DNA from: Paragordius varius
Taxonomy: Eukaryota; Nematomorpha
Direction: 5' to 3'
Assembly (NCBI GenBank): GCA_964247055.1
Contig: OZ176052.1
Location: forward strand, 10,788,001 to 10,852,000
DNA length: 64,000 nucleotides
Both the position numbers and the translations under genes were made by a program. Shown in pieces: positions 37,407 to 48,968 of this stretch. Numbering within the stretch: the stretch's first letter is position 1; each line of letters begins with the position of its first letter. The notes under the pieces were generated by a model. It ran no database searches and was not told the DNA's origin. It worked only from the letters and a program-made list of their open reading frames with translations.

Positions 37407-39096
37407 TGATGCTATGCAAACAGAAATAACAAAAACTTTTTCTTACCGTAATTATAATGTTTTGATTTTTAAACCCATTTAATGAAGTAATTTACTGGTA
37501 CAATATTAATGGATTCAAGTGAGGTAAGGTTATATTAAATGGTCATTCTTATTTTTATGTCTGAAAAGAGGAAATGTTTTTGTGAATTAGATTTCCCCAC
37601 TAAGGTGGGAATAAGCGAATTCAATTTTCCGGAAACCTTGCATTTCAAATAAAGCAAAGATTTATACATTTTAAGTTTTAACAGAGCACAACATCAACTA
37701 CTATGTGTTAGTCCTGCTCAAATGAGTGAAAAAACAATTAATTATAACTAATTATTATAAAACCTGAAGGCCCAGATAAAGGTTTTAATTTCGATATACA
37801 AATACTTATTGGAAATGGAGCAATGAATAAAATCCTATCAATACTCAATTGATAAAAACTGCTAGATATAATCAGAAGTGAAATGTCTAAAAATTATAAC
37901 GGAACTAAACATTTAATGACTCAAGAACTGCTCTAGCCATTAGCAATGTACCTATTCACTCATGGGGAAAAAAGCGTTTTAAACAATACAACAAATGATT
38001 TTAAGATATATAAAGTCCTGTTTATTAGTATTTAAAATAAATATATCTTGTTTATTTTCCGAAATTCTTTGCACGCGGTTGTATTTTTATATCATGGCTG
38101 CCTTATATTGTGATAAAATAAACCCCATGCTTATTTTTTCTATTCCATCCATATTAAACGAAATATTTGTTGATATGAAATCGCCTCAAGTTTTAGCAAA
38201 TATAAAATTTCGATTTTATATTTATTTCGATGATTTTTTTGGACATTTGACCTAACTAAAAAAATTTAGTTTAAATGATATGGAAAATATTTTTAATAAA
38301 CAGCATTAAACTAATAAAATATTTTTGGTTCATTAAAAGCCTACATTTACACACTATTGGAAAAAATTATTTGCATAAGACGTGTACCAAATTAAATTTT
38401 AATTACACGTATGAAATGAAAACGTATAAGGTAAATAAACAGGTAGTGTGAACTTTCTTAAATTGCAATCTGTTATGTACGCACTGTATAAATACAAAAT
38501 ATTTATTTAATATTAAAAGTTAGGTACGCGTGTAAAGGTTTTGATATGAATTCATTACCCACCTCCAATAAACTGTATGTTATATTTTATGTATTTACAT
38601 ATAGAAAATTCAATTTATATATTAAAAAATATAAAATGCCATTTTAGATCGTAAAACTAACACAATTATTTTGTTTTCAAATAAAATATTTTTTAAAAAC
38701 TTCACAAATAAATACATGTCTGGCACAAGCCGATATACAATATAATTGTGTATGGAGCTCTAAGATATAAAATCGGAACAATGCACCAAATTAATTTGCT
38801 AACTTAAAAAAATAATTTATATTTTTACTCAAATATATGTGGTTGGTCATGTTTGCAATAAATTATCACAGGAAAATAAAAAGGACCCCCTTATGTACAT
38901 GAAATTAAAAAACTGTTATAAATTGCATGGTAGTTAAAACCATTTTTATTGGGAACATATTTTATATACAAAATATTTTGTAAAATTAAAAGAGCAAATT
39001 GTGTGTGTGTAGTGGATAAAAAAAGGAGACAATATGTAAATGAAATTCACAATCGTTTTCTGTTGCAACAGAAAACAAATTGACGCCATTCATTAT
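37407..39096. other. Gene-free stretch downstream of calreticulin
   Basis: AT-rich, with only short frames and no recognised repeat end. 39,001-39,009 is a short GT run. The calreticulin 3' UTR presumably occupies the right end, beginning with the palindrome at 39055-39076. Confidence 0.5.
39055..39076. promoter_or_regulatory. 22-bp perfect palindrome in calreticulin 3' UTR
   Basis: GTTTTCTGTTG followed directly by its complement CAACAGAAAAC, 20 nt after the calreticulin stop codon. It could be a 3' UTR hairpin or a cruciform. Function unknown. Confidence 0.6.
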
Positions 39097-40638
39097 TTAC
39101 AGTTCGTCGTGGCCTTCTTCGGTGGGAATGGGTGGAGTGCTTTTTTCATCATCGTCCAAATCTTCATCATCTTCCTCCTCATCGTCTTTAGCAGGAGGAG
39201 GAGGAGCTTCTTTCTTGCGTTTTTCTTCCTCGGCATCATCAATCTCTTTTTTGGCTTTCACTTCACATTCCTGCATAAGTAAAATACATAAATATTTATT
39301 GCATATTGATTCTAGTTGAGAGAATCAAGGGTAAAAAATAATGATACATGTTGTTTCTTCCAGGTATCTTTGTAAGAATCAACAACCGATTTCTCGTCAG
39401 TCACAATTATATTATCAATTATGGTTCCGGACTTAACTTGCCAAACATCAAAGCCAACCGCTCCAATATCCTTAAAATGATAGAGTTCCGGGTCTGGTTT
39501 ATAATCTGGATTGTCGATTTCTGGATGTACCCAGGGACCTTTATACTTTGGATTGGGTATTTTCTTTGGTTTCCATTCTCCCTACATTATAATTTGTCAA
39601 AATAAATAAGTATGCAATAGAGTAATATTATACAAAATTACAAAAAGGAATTCACATGTGTTATTATAGCCAAGTTTTGACACTCTAAAACTAAAAGTCA
39701 TAAAGTAACGCCCATGGCCAAATTTTGGAAAAAAATATTATATACCTTGAAATCTGGGTTTGGTATTTTTGGTGCTTCCCAATCTCCATCCATTTCGTCA
39801 TCCCATTCAGCAGGCTTTGTAGCTTTTGGATCAGGAATGTGAGATGGAATTGAGTCATAATCATCGGGTTTTTTATCCTCAGGGTCATCAATTTCGGCCA
39901 CGTCCTCCCAATCAGACGGTTTTTTGGCGTTTGGATCTTTAATTTTTTTAGGCAGTAAAATATCAAATTCGTCTTCGATAGAACCAGATCGTATTTCTTC
40001 ACCATCGATTGCGACAACAAACGTATTATCGGGTTTGAGCGTCAATGTATAAAGATGAGAGAGCTGATCTGACTAAATAAAATTTAGAGAAAAAATAAAC
40101 TTCACATCTCAGATTATTTTTGATCAAATGATTTTTATCATCCTTCCCCTTTGTTAAAATAAAGTGCGTTTTCTTATCGGAACCACAAATATCTGGGCCA
40201 AACATAATATAATATTTGGATGACTCTGTAAATTCCTTCAAATTTGTGCCAGATGGAAGAAATTTTAAATAACCACCCCCACAGTCTATATCTTGTTCAT
40301 GCTTGACTTGAAACTGAATATATATTGTTTTGTCCTTATTATCCAAAACATGATCGAATTTGCGAGCGTAAGAGTAAAATTTGGCATCATCCTTGGTGCA
40401 GAGGCCTCAATAATAAAAAATTTATAATACCTTTTCCTTCAGATTCTTGATCTTTACAGAAGTATTTTCCAGCACTAAGTTCAACAGTACCAAGAGTTCC
40501 CTCTTTAGGTTTTCCAGTAACCCAATCAAAGGTACCTTAATTTATAAAGACATTTATACCAGGAAAAGTTTCTTCTAGATATGTTGTGCTAGATACGGCA
40601 CCAATTAATAAAAAGAGTGCAAAGGCAAAAATTTTCAT
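39097..40638 (-). CDS. CALR: Calreticulin
   Basis: 407-aa Ca2+-binding lectin chaperone of the ER lumen. Exons: 40638..40560, 40535..40431, 40405..40101, 40072..39746, 39581..39348, 39270..39097 (stop TAA). Introns are 24, 25, 28, 164 and 77 nt; phases close. A signal peptide (MKIFAFALFLLIGAVSS) precedes TTYLEETF. The globular lectin domain includes VKHEQDIDCGGGYLKF and YYIMFGPDICG. The P domain (about residues 185-275) has the KIKDPNAKKPSDWED-type and GEWKPKKIPNPKYKG-type repeats. A Lys/Glu/Asp-rich low-affinity Ca2+ tail ends in HDEL for ER retrieval. Human CALR is 417 aa. The last intron separates the acidic tail. Identity is secure. Confidence 0.97.
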
Positions 40639-40704
40639 GTTGCAAAAATGAAATTTAAGGCGATGCGAAAACACGAGAGGAAGAAAGAAATAAAGCATAG
40701 AGAT

Positions 40705-40745
40705 TTTTGATTGGCCACCAATAACCAATAGATAACAAACACGGA
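40705..40745. promoter_or_regulatory. CCAAT cluster with ERSE-like motif, calreticulin promoter
   Basis: About 70-105 nt upstream of the calreticulin start there are three CCAAT/ATTGG boxes. The last reads CCAAT, nine bases, ACACG (40725-40743). This is one mismatch from the ER stress element CCAAT-N9-CCACG used by vertebrate CALR and BiP promoters. Inference only. Confidence 0.35.
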
Positions 40746-40976
40746 TAGGTTGTAGTGTTTGTAAATTTATATAAAAAATTTTAATACTTTAATATTAATT
40801 AATAAATAGCAGTATGTATGAAGATTTATATTTACTGAAAACTTTAATTTATTTATTATATTTTATATTTTATATTGGTAAAATATTTTCTACAGAAACT
40901 TAATGCAAAAAACTATTGATAAATAATTAAGCCTCCAAATACAATTTAAATGATCAGGTCATTATGAGCAGTTATT
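40746..40976. other. Calreticulin upstream flank
   Basis: AT-rich sequence between the promoter motif and an R1 MITE. Nothing recognised. Confidence 0.4.
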
Positions 40977-41225
40977 TTTAACACTCCATGAGCTTTTGAG
41001 GTTTTGTATTCCAGATCAATTTAAAATTTAAATATATTTATGGTATTATTTAAATATATGTTAGGCCTTATAGGCGCATTATGAAAATATCTAAAAAAAG
41101 TAGATTTGGGAAAAAATCCTCATCACAATTTCACCATTTCTATAAATATATTTAATCGCATATACCACAAGCAAGCACATGTATATATTGTTAGAAAATG
41201 TATATAATTTACTTGGAAGTGTTAA
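40977..41225. repeat. Complete R1-family MITE
   Basis: Starts TTAACACTCCATGAG and ends AAGTGTTAA, so the last eight bases are the exact complement of the first eight. 249 bp. Contains the family words TTATAGGCGCATTATGAA and TCCTCATCACAATTTCACC. No coding. Confidence 0.65.
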
Positions 41226-41439
41226 CCCCCGATTAACAAAATGCATAAAATCTCGGTTATTTTTAAAAAAAACATTATGGAATGCATATTTTTAAATTAG
41301 GTTCAAGTTATTTTTAAGCTTTTTTTAATTCATTTAATGTGCAACCCCAAAAACATGAGTGTTGTCATGTCTTAACCATGTGTGTTAAAAGTAGTCGAGT
41401 TGTGACTCTTATTTTTCTCAAAAAAATAACCGTTTTCCG

Positions 41440-42250
41440 TTACAGTCGATCTTATGACTTTCGAATTTGGGAAAGTTTAAGATTTGCAACTGGTTTTGGG
41501 ATGTCTAGCCACCGCGTTTTGAGGCGGCCTCTTTTGCCAGTACCATTGAATAAGCCAGAGGATTTCTAGGCAATCGGATTGTAGAATGTGGCCTAGATAT
41601 TTTAATTGCCTGTAGATCACCAGATCGTGCAGAAAAAATTCTGGTTTTATGAAGAAAGTATATAAGAATCAGAGATATGGACATTCCATGAAAAAACAAA
41701 ATTTTTCGGAAGCACCATATTTGAAATGTGTTGACGCGAACTTTGTCGGTGCACTTACATAACCATAATTCAGGTCCGTAAATAGCGACGAGAGAGCAAC
41801 AACGCCTTAAGCATGGCCAATTTGAATGAAACTTTTATGACCGAAGTTAAAATTTTAAACAGCTTTCCTAGGCGCCCTAATTTAAGCCGTGCTCGTATGT
41901 CGGGATCTGAACCGTCAGATGATGTCGTCAGATGCAATTATTGAACCTAAACACTTGCAGTGATCGGTTAAGATGATAGAGGAGGAAATATTGGTAACTG
42001 GGAGGCGTTAAGAATCATTATTTTATATTTAGATAAGCTTAGCTTTAGAGCCATCAACCTTGCTTCGACGGTAGTTCTATTTAAGAGATAAATGTCCGGA
42101 TGTGATTCTGTCAAGAAAACCGTATTGTTGGCGTATTTGCTGATGGAAAGCGGTCGTATTAGCGGTTTTAAATGGTTGGTGACTATTTATAGTTCGATAT
42201 GGGTTGAAGTTGTTAGGAATTGTTTGGTGTGTGAGATGCGGGTTTGTGCA
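41440..42250 (-). pseudogene. Decayed LINE, reverse-transcriptase C-terminal region
   Basis: On the minus strand, pieces in successive frames resemble the end of a non-LTR retrotransposon polyprotein. There is a KLGRLGKLFKILTSVIK-like block near 41,870, then AIYGPELWLCKCTDKVRV and NTFQIWCFRKIL (the usual YG.E.W ... MWCYRRML pattern), then KTRIFSARSGDLQAIK. Many stops and shifts. The clade cannot be fixed; Jockey/CR1/R2-like ends share this pattern. Confidence 0.55.
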
Positions 42251-43838
42251 CATGATAGTTTCCGATAATGCCTATGTTTCGTAATAAAACTTCAAAAAAC
42301 ATTACCGAGGGCAAATAATAAACATGTCACCAGTTCTCCCTAACATTCGGGATAGTGGGTTAGTTTAAAATTATTTACACATTAAAACACCATTGCAAAT
42401 AACTAACCGATTTCAAGTTGTCATCATACAAAAATTTGATCATTATATGGCTCCGCAATCTGCAAAATATCCGTCTAATATGTTCGCAAAAGAAATGTTA
42501 ACGCCATTTTTACGGACTATAGGAATATCTAACAAATATTAGATTACGGCTAATTCATCCAATTTTTTATCCGAAAAGGCTCAAATAAAAAATCATATCA
42601 ATCCAGGGTGAATAAAAAACACAATTATGGAAAGAACGGTTATTGCATACAGTAGGTGATTAATCAAACTCTACAAAAACATGCGGATCCATTACGATCA
42701 ACCGGCGTCCCGAAAGAGAATGGGGGTGACGAACTTTTGAAGGTAAGCCAAATAGAAGATCTAGCAGTAGTGAATAGGCAAAGCACAGGCAATGCCTAAG
42801 CAAAAGATAAAGGTACCCAAGTCGAAACAGAAAGGGAAAATGCAACCTATAAAGAACTAGACAGAAGCCGTTAGCAAGAAAGGCATCGGATGTAAGATTT
42901 AAAGAAGAAGATATGTTCACAGTACATAAAAAAATCGAGATATATATTTTCCAATCTGAATCTAATGATGCCTTTAATTTTGAGCCTTACGAGTCATTTA
43001 AAAAAATAGATGTATTTTGTTGGTAATTACTCGATAAGAGATCGCAGAATATGCATATATTATCATACTAAATATATTTTTTGTCACAGCTAAATTTAAT
43101 ACGCATGATATACAGTATTTAAATACAAATCGGCGTAACTGAATGCCCCACAATTAGAATATTAATAAAAAATTACTAAAAATGGTTATCCCAATTTTAT
43201 ATTTCTACACATCATTATATAAATAATACAAATGAGGCGAAATATTTATATATAATTTAGTTTTAGAAAATCCATATCAAACTACTTGACGCCATTTTGC
43301 TTTTATGACTAATTTCAGTGTTTTAAAACCGAATGTGAAGATCCCGCCAATCAGAATGAAATATTATAGGTTTTTTAATTTTCAAAAACAAGAGAAAATC
43401 GAGAGAAAATTAAATATAACTTTATAATAAAATGTTATTATATTATATATAAACTTAATATCATTTATTAAAGCGTTTTAAACTCTTGCCCATGCGAAGG
43501 TTGAAACAATGTTCATACATTCGTTCTTTTGGTGAAGATAAAAAGCTCATCCTACCTTCACTTGCGTGCTATAAAACGAGCATATAAAATTGAGGATCGT
43601 AGGATTTTTAATACTTAATAACTTTTGAACTATATGGAATTTTTGAATTCTGAAAAGTGTTCCAAATAAAGTAAACACTATATTATAATATTTTAGCTGA
43701 CAAAAAATTATTCGGAAAGTATTATCAAATATTTTAATTATATTAGAAGGCATTAAAACTAAATAAATACTTGGGTTTTTACATTAATTAGCTCTAATTT
43801 TTAGTCCAGTATAATTCGTTGGCAATTAAAACTAAAAA
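42251..43838. other. Repeat debris, no gene supported
   Basis: 42,655-42,920 on the + strand reads as broken coding-like text (LQKHADPLRSTGVPKENG, then YKELDRSR) and may be the upstream part of an old retroelement or gene. I cannot name it. The remainder is AT-rich. Confidence 0.3.
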
Positions 43839-44054
43839 ATGCCATATAATTACTATCCATCAACATTCGACACTATAGTGGATAATCCTGGGTATATATC
43901 ATATTTTAATCGTCCAAGTAAGTTTCTTAAATCTTTTTTTATCTATTATTTATAGGCTTGGTCTCATATCTCAGACATCATCCAGTCCGAGTCTGGCTAC
44001 TTGTTCAGCGACTGTTCCTCTCAACCTCAAAAAGTACACTCAACATTCACATAA
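43839..44054 (+). CDS. Candidate 52-aa spliced small protein
   Basis: Exon 43839..43917 (MPYNYYPSTFDTIVDNPGYI ...) ends at a consensus donor A|GTAAGT. Two acceptors are possible. The AG at 43974 (57-nt intron) gives NIIQSESGYLFSDCSSQPQK and a TAA stop at 44054. The AG at 43955 (38-nt intron, pyrimidine-rich) gives a different 34-residue tail ending at 44059. Composition is protein-like and the intron type fits the window. No family recognised. It may be a real micro-gene, a first exon of a longer gene, or chance. Confidence 0.35.
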
Positions 44055-44073
44055 AATAAACATATGATTTAAA

Positions 44074-44120
44074 AAGAGCCCATTTCGGTGAAGGTAGAGA
44101 CACCTTCACATGGGCCTCTT
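44074..44120 (+). ncRNA. Strong 18-bp hairpin
   Basis: AAGAG-CCCAT, a 4-nt bulge, GTGAAGGT, a 6-nt loop AGAGAC, ACCTTCAC, ATGGG-C-CTCTT: 18 base pairs with one bulge on each side, unusually GC-rich for this region. It sits 20 nt after the candidate small gene. It could be a 3' processing hairpin, a microRNA-like precursor or a transposon tip. Not a histone stem-loop sequence. Confidence 0.4.
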
Positions 44121-45387
44121 TAAATATCAGAGAGAAAAAAATAGTACGGACTTAAACGTCAAAATTTAGTCTTTTTCTTTCAACTGAATTTTTGATACAT
44201 ATAAAAAAATTTTAAAAAAATACTAAAAAGGAATTCTATGGTTTAAACCTTCGGCTTTCAGATAGGCTATATTTTTTTTGTTAGTTTTCGCTCTTTCGAG
44301 TACTTATTAGGCTTTTTTTCTTGAGTTGGTTCTTACAAAAAATCCTATATTTATAGCTAGTGATATACTTTATTTTTTAAAATTATTGGTTGTTTTGTAT
44401 TTTTAATTTCAGATGGATGTTGTATAGCCACTTTTAGTAGAATTTACTATTATGGGATTGGACCATTTGTATTTACCTAATCTTTTTATTCAATTTAATT
44501 GTAGAATTTATCTAACTTTATTCTGTGAATTGGTTAATTTGACATGTCAATTTGCCTGGATATTGCTTGCAAATCTCTCTTATCAGGCTTTACGATTACT
44601 TATTGTTATCTTTGCCATATGTGGCATAATTGGATCGCTTGGGGGATATGCAGAGCTTGTGCAGCCGCCCGGATCTATCACATTATACATAAGCTCTTTT
44701 TAGATTTTTAATACTTTGGCTCTTAGCTTGTTTAGTATCTTATTTAATGCCTAGAATTTTGTTATTCATGCATGGAATATTACTTGTATCGACTTGTTCG
44801 TTTGAATATTTAAACATATGTACACGAGGAATGATTGTTATTTTCAAATTAAATACAAATTTAAAAATTAAATTTCGGAAAAATCCTATTGGTGGCCTCA
44901 ATTTTCTTTTTTGTTTTGGCCTTTCCATGCCATTAGGTATTAGAAAATGCAAAAATAATGGGGTGGTGCAAAACCTTGTTGAGCAGTGTTATGAAGTTAA
45001 AAAAAAATTCCAAAAAATTAATATTTGTTATAATTTAAATTATAGTAAAATTTTGATCCATATATTATTGTTTTTCAAAGCATGGTGAAACGGTATGAAA
45101 ACAGATTAAGTATACTTTTTTGTAAATATTTTGGTGCTTATCCAAAGTTTTGATAAAATTTTAGTAAAATATAAATGTTTGATAAATATAACCCACTAAA
45201 AATTTTAAGTTCCCTACCACATCCGGAGCACAATTTTTGAGGTAAAAATAAATATTACATAAATGTTGTCTCATGATATAAATATGTAAATATTTATAAT
45301 CTTTTATTTATATACGCATAAATAATTCAATAGTTTAAAATCTCATGGTTTACTAAGGGTTTTGGTAGTATGTTGTTTATATTTATA
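44121..45387. other. Gene-free stretch
   Basis: Contains two + strand frames (44452..44703, 44747..45088) rich in Leu/Ile/Phe. They do not join by a sensible splice and show no motif; I regard them as AT-driven chance frames. Confidence 0.4.
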
Positions 45388-45539
45388 TAAGGTGACCATA
45401 TTTTTTGAAGGAAAAAGCGGGACAAATCTGAGAAGGGGGGTCATTGGGGGGTGCAACCAAAAATTTTTATACAAAAAATTTATTGTAATATTTATTTATT
45501 TTTAACACAAATACATTATAAATATAAATTGTACCTTAC

Positions 45540-45920
45540 AGGTTGTTTGTACCTTATTCAATAAATTTACATGTGCACGAACAAAGGGTGAAGTGATTGT
45601 AATATTCTAGAAAAAAATAATAAGGACGAAATCATCACAAAGTGCGCTGAGTGATGCAAGAAGCGGTAAAAAAAATATTTTTAACAATTAAGCGAATAAT
45701 CTTAATCAAAACATTATTGGCAGATACATAACGATCTTCAAACAGCTGCTGATTTGTTACCCCTGAGTGTGGAAAATGTAGTTGTTGAAATCTTTAGATA
45801 TTTTAATCATTTTACACAAACTATATTCCATACAATAATATTTTGAAGATTATAGAATTTGCATTATCTTCTGGAACGCTGCTATTGAACGCGTTTTTCC
45901 ACAGTAAAACTAGTGGGGAC
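45540..45920 (+). pseudogene. Inverted partial transposase inside hAT copy 2
   Basis: + strand fragments match the main transposase (TTTACATGTGCACGAACAAA, then CAAACAGCTGCTGATTTGTT, then a hATC scrap near 45,890). They mirror the 36,290-37,395 part of copy 1. Confidence 0.75.
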
Positions 45921-46189
45921 ACGGAAAAATCAAATTTTATTGTTGAAATTTTAGCTATTTTATGTGTTCAAATATAATTTGACAAATTTTTATGAAGACC
46001 TATACAATATCTTAAGTTTTTTTATTTTTTAACACAAAAACTTTATAAATATAAGAAAATATTTTATACTTTGGCATATTTTATATTTGAGTGAATGCGT
46101 TTTAGCCGATTGTCATCATTTTTTAAAATATTGTATAAGTCTTCACAAGAATTTGTCAATTTATATTTGACAGATAAGATGGCCTTTAA

Positions 46190-47912
46190 AGTTACAACAT
46201 TTAAATTTGATTTTTCCGATATCCACACCTGATTTACTGTGGAAAAAACGCGCTCAGTGAGGCGTTGGTTCCAGGTAAAGATAGTGCGAATTCCACAATT
46301 TTTAAAATATTATTGTATGTAATATAGTTGGCTTCAAACTGATGAAATATTCCAACCATTTCTTTTCTACTGTATATTTTTCTTTTGTCCATAATTTAGT
46401 TTTTCATTATTAATATATCTTTAAACTAATATTCAGAAAAAATATCATTTTCTGAAAGATTTTTTTGAGAATTTTTGGGAACAGATATAATCAAATGATT
46501 TTTGAACATCGCACCAATTAAATTCTGATTTTAATGTTATCCAATGAAAATGATTAATTTCATTAAATTGTGTCGCCCAGTCTTCCAAATAATCTTTACA
46601 GTTTGTAAAAAACATTTTTATATGGTACAGGATATCTTGGCGATTTATTAAGCCTTGTTTTTCTAAATTATTTATTATATTGCGGATGGTTAATGGTATA
46701 AAATTATTTTCTAACCGTTCTTGACAATGGAATTTTATAACTTCATTGGCTACTTCGATTGCCGAAATTTTGTCACCTTCTATAAATTTAATAACATTTT
46801 GAAAGAGAGAAGCTTGATTATGTAAGGATTCTAACCATATTTTGAAGAATCACTTTCAAAAAACTTTTTGTTGTAGGACATTTGTCCTGTCATAAAAAAA
46901 TGATTTTAAAGGATCATACATTTTTAAAATTCTTTTGATAGCTGGCATAAAAGTTAACCAACGAGTTTTACAATATCCAAGCATTTTTTGATATGAACTT
47001 CTGCATTTTCACAGAATTCTTTAAGCGTTTCAACACGTACCGTGTATATATAAAAATAGGAATATATTTTAACAACTACATTTTCCACATCTGCGGGTAA
47101 CAAATCAGCAGCTGTTTGAATAGCGTTGTGTATTATATGCGCTGTACACCCAATGCCAATAATGTTTTGATTAAGATCATCTGTTAATTTATGAAAAATA
47201 TTTTTTGTTCTCCTCCTTGCTTTTCCACCAAAGTTTGTATTAGTGTTGTCAGCGCAATATGTGATAATTTTGTCTTTTAAATTATTTTTTTCTAGAATAT
47301 GCATTATTGAAGTAAATATTATTTCGAAATTTTCACCGGGTAGTGAAATTAATAAAATTTTAATTTTTACTCCGGTTTCTGAATCAAAATATCTTATTAA
47401 AGTGGGAAATAATTTTGTTTCATGGTGATTTGATGCATCAGAGTATAGGGATAAAAAATAATTTTCAGCAAATCTTTTTATATTTCAGAAAATGCATATG
47501 GCGAAAGGACATTGCACACAATGGCTTCAGCCTTTGTACGGGCACATGTAAATTTTTTATGGAATAACGTGCGAATAACTTGTGAGGTAAAATCCATAGA
47601 TCTAAAGGAATGATTGTGTTAACCGGCGTGAAAAGATAAAACGCCTTCGGCTAATGCCAAATTCTTTTCTTCCTCTCCAAAAGCGGTTTTTCGATAAAAA
47701 TCGCTCATTTTGTAAGATGATGCCGCCATATCCAAACATTTTTTTATGTTTCTGTGTTTCCATATGCTTTGTAATATCATGCTTGCCGCCATGTTCTAGG
47801 GTGAATTCCCCCTCGCATAAAAAACATTTAACAAATGATTCATTCTTCGTTTTGATAAAAGGAAATTCTTTCATTAATTTATCGTTGTATTTACAACCTC
47901 TTTTGTGCTCAT
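46190..47912 (-). pseudogene. hAT transposase, decayed (copy 2)
   Basis: The ATG equivalent is at 47912. The zinc-finger block is well kept (FVKCFLCEGEFTLEHGGKHD in 47874..47602). 47304..46954 gives ILEKNNLKDKIITYCADNTN and IIGIGCTAHIIHNAIQTAAD, the middle of a hAT transposase. The C-terminal dimerisation region is near 46,210-46,330. A one-base difference in an A run after the start, and further breaks, disable it. Confidence 0.85.
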
Positions 47913-48659
47913 ATTTATAAACTCTATTAGTATAATAAATATTATATTACCTTAATTTTCTGGAATAAACGTGTAAGGTACCGATTTGTGGTATCAATTT
48001 GTCTTTTAAGCTACCGATTTGTGGTATTAATTTGGCTTTTTGATATGTTAGCAAATAAAACTAAAATATTAGCGTAAATATTATATTATCTTAATTTTCC
48101 GAAATAAACGTGTAAGCTACCGATTTGTGGTATTAAATTATCTTTTAATCTAGAGATTTGTGGTATTAACTTGGCTTTTTGATAATGATGACAGTAGTAG
48201 TATGATGCAAAATTATATGATATAAATTCGAAAAAATAAATATTTTTTAATTTAAAAATAAAAAATTTTAATTTAAAATTGAATAGATTTTAAAGATATT
48301 TAATGATAAAAAATTTAAACTGATAAAAAAAATTTATTTGTATTTAAAAATTTTTTTTAGATAATCGTGAAAAAGCGGGACATTTTAAAAACGTAGCGGG
48401 ACGCGGGACAAAGTGTAAAAAAGCGGGACTGTCCCGCCAAAAGCGGGACGTCTGGTCACCTTATATTTATATGATGTTCTGTATTAAATATATTGTTGAT
48501 TATTGTAAATATCTCAAAAAAATAAAAAACCATGATTTTTATCATGTTATTGGCGTTATAAAGTTAAATTGGCGTAAAAGTTTGAGACGAATTTTTTTTA
48601 ACAATTTTACAATTAGTAAATTTTTTTTGTATAAAGGCCTAAATAAACAAAGCATTTTC

Positions 48660-48968
48660 TAAAGTTCGGCTTTATACCTTAAATACTTTTTAAGATATTC
48701 ATTCGATTTGATCTGGCATATAAAACAATCTCAAAATAATGGAGTGTTAAAATTAAAATATATCAAGTTTTTGCTGGTGTAATGAAGCCTGGAAGTTCTA
48801 AAGTTAATTATTTACATTTTATAACTATAATACATTGCCTGTTGCACCGCGATAAAATTTATCAAAAAAATGGAGACAAAAAAAGGAGATAAGGATTTTT
48901 TTACAATTCATTTTTTATTTTTTTATAATGCGCCTAAAAGGCTAAAAAAGCATATTTTTAAATTGGGG
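48660..48968 (-). repeat. R1-family MITEs, abutting
   Basis: The end of one R1 copy (...AATGGAGTGTTAA at about 48,730-48,743) is directly followed by a second (ATATATCAAGTTTTTGCTGG ... TAATGCGCCTAAAAGGC), which in turn abuts an R2 copy at 48969. Confidence 0.5.

Larger units (their letters stand above)
45388..48463 (-). mobile_element. hAT DNA transposon, copy 2
   Basis: 3,076 bp with ends TAAGGTGACCATA and TCTGGTCACCTTA, flanked by an exact 8-bp duplication TATTTATA (45380-45387 and 48464-48471). Same family as copy 1, in opposite orientation. Sub-terminal GTCCCGC/GCGGGAC repeats at both ends are better kept than in copy 1. Transposase is on the minus strand, with a partial inverted second copy at 45,540-45,920. 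Confidence 0.92.

Noticed and set aside
39040-39319. Ser-rich and Phe-rich + strand frames opposite the calreticulin tail
   Set aside because: They are antisense shadows of the Glu/Asp/Lys-rich calreticulin C-terminus.
44074-44120. Histone 3' stem-loop
   Set aside because: Stem and loop sequence differ completely from the histone element and no histone frame is nearby.
44452-45088. Two hydrophobic frames that looked like a multi-span membrane protein
   Set aside because: Stops separate them, no GT-AG pair joins them in phase, and the hydrophobicity follows from T-rich sequence.
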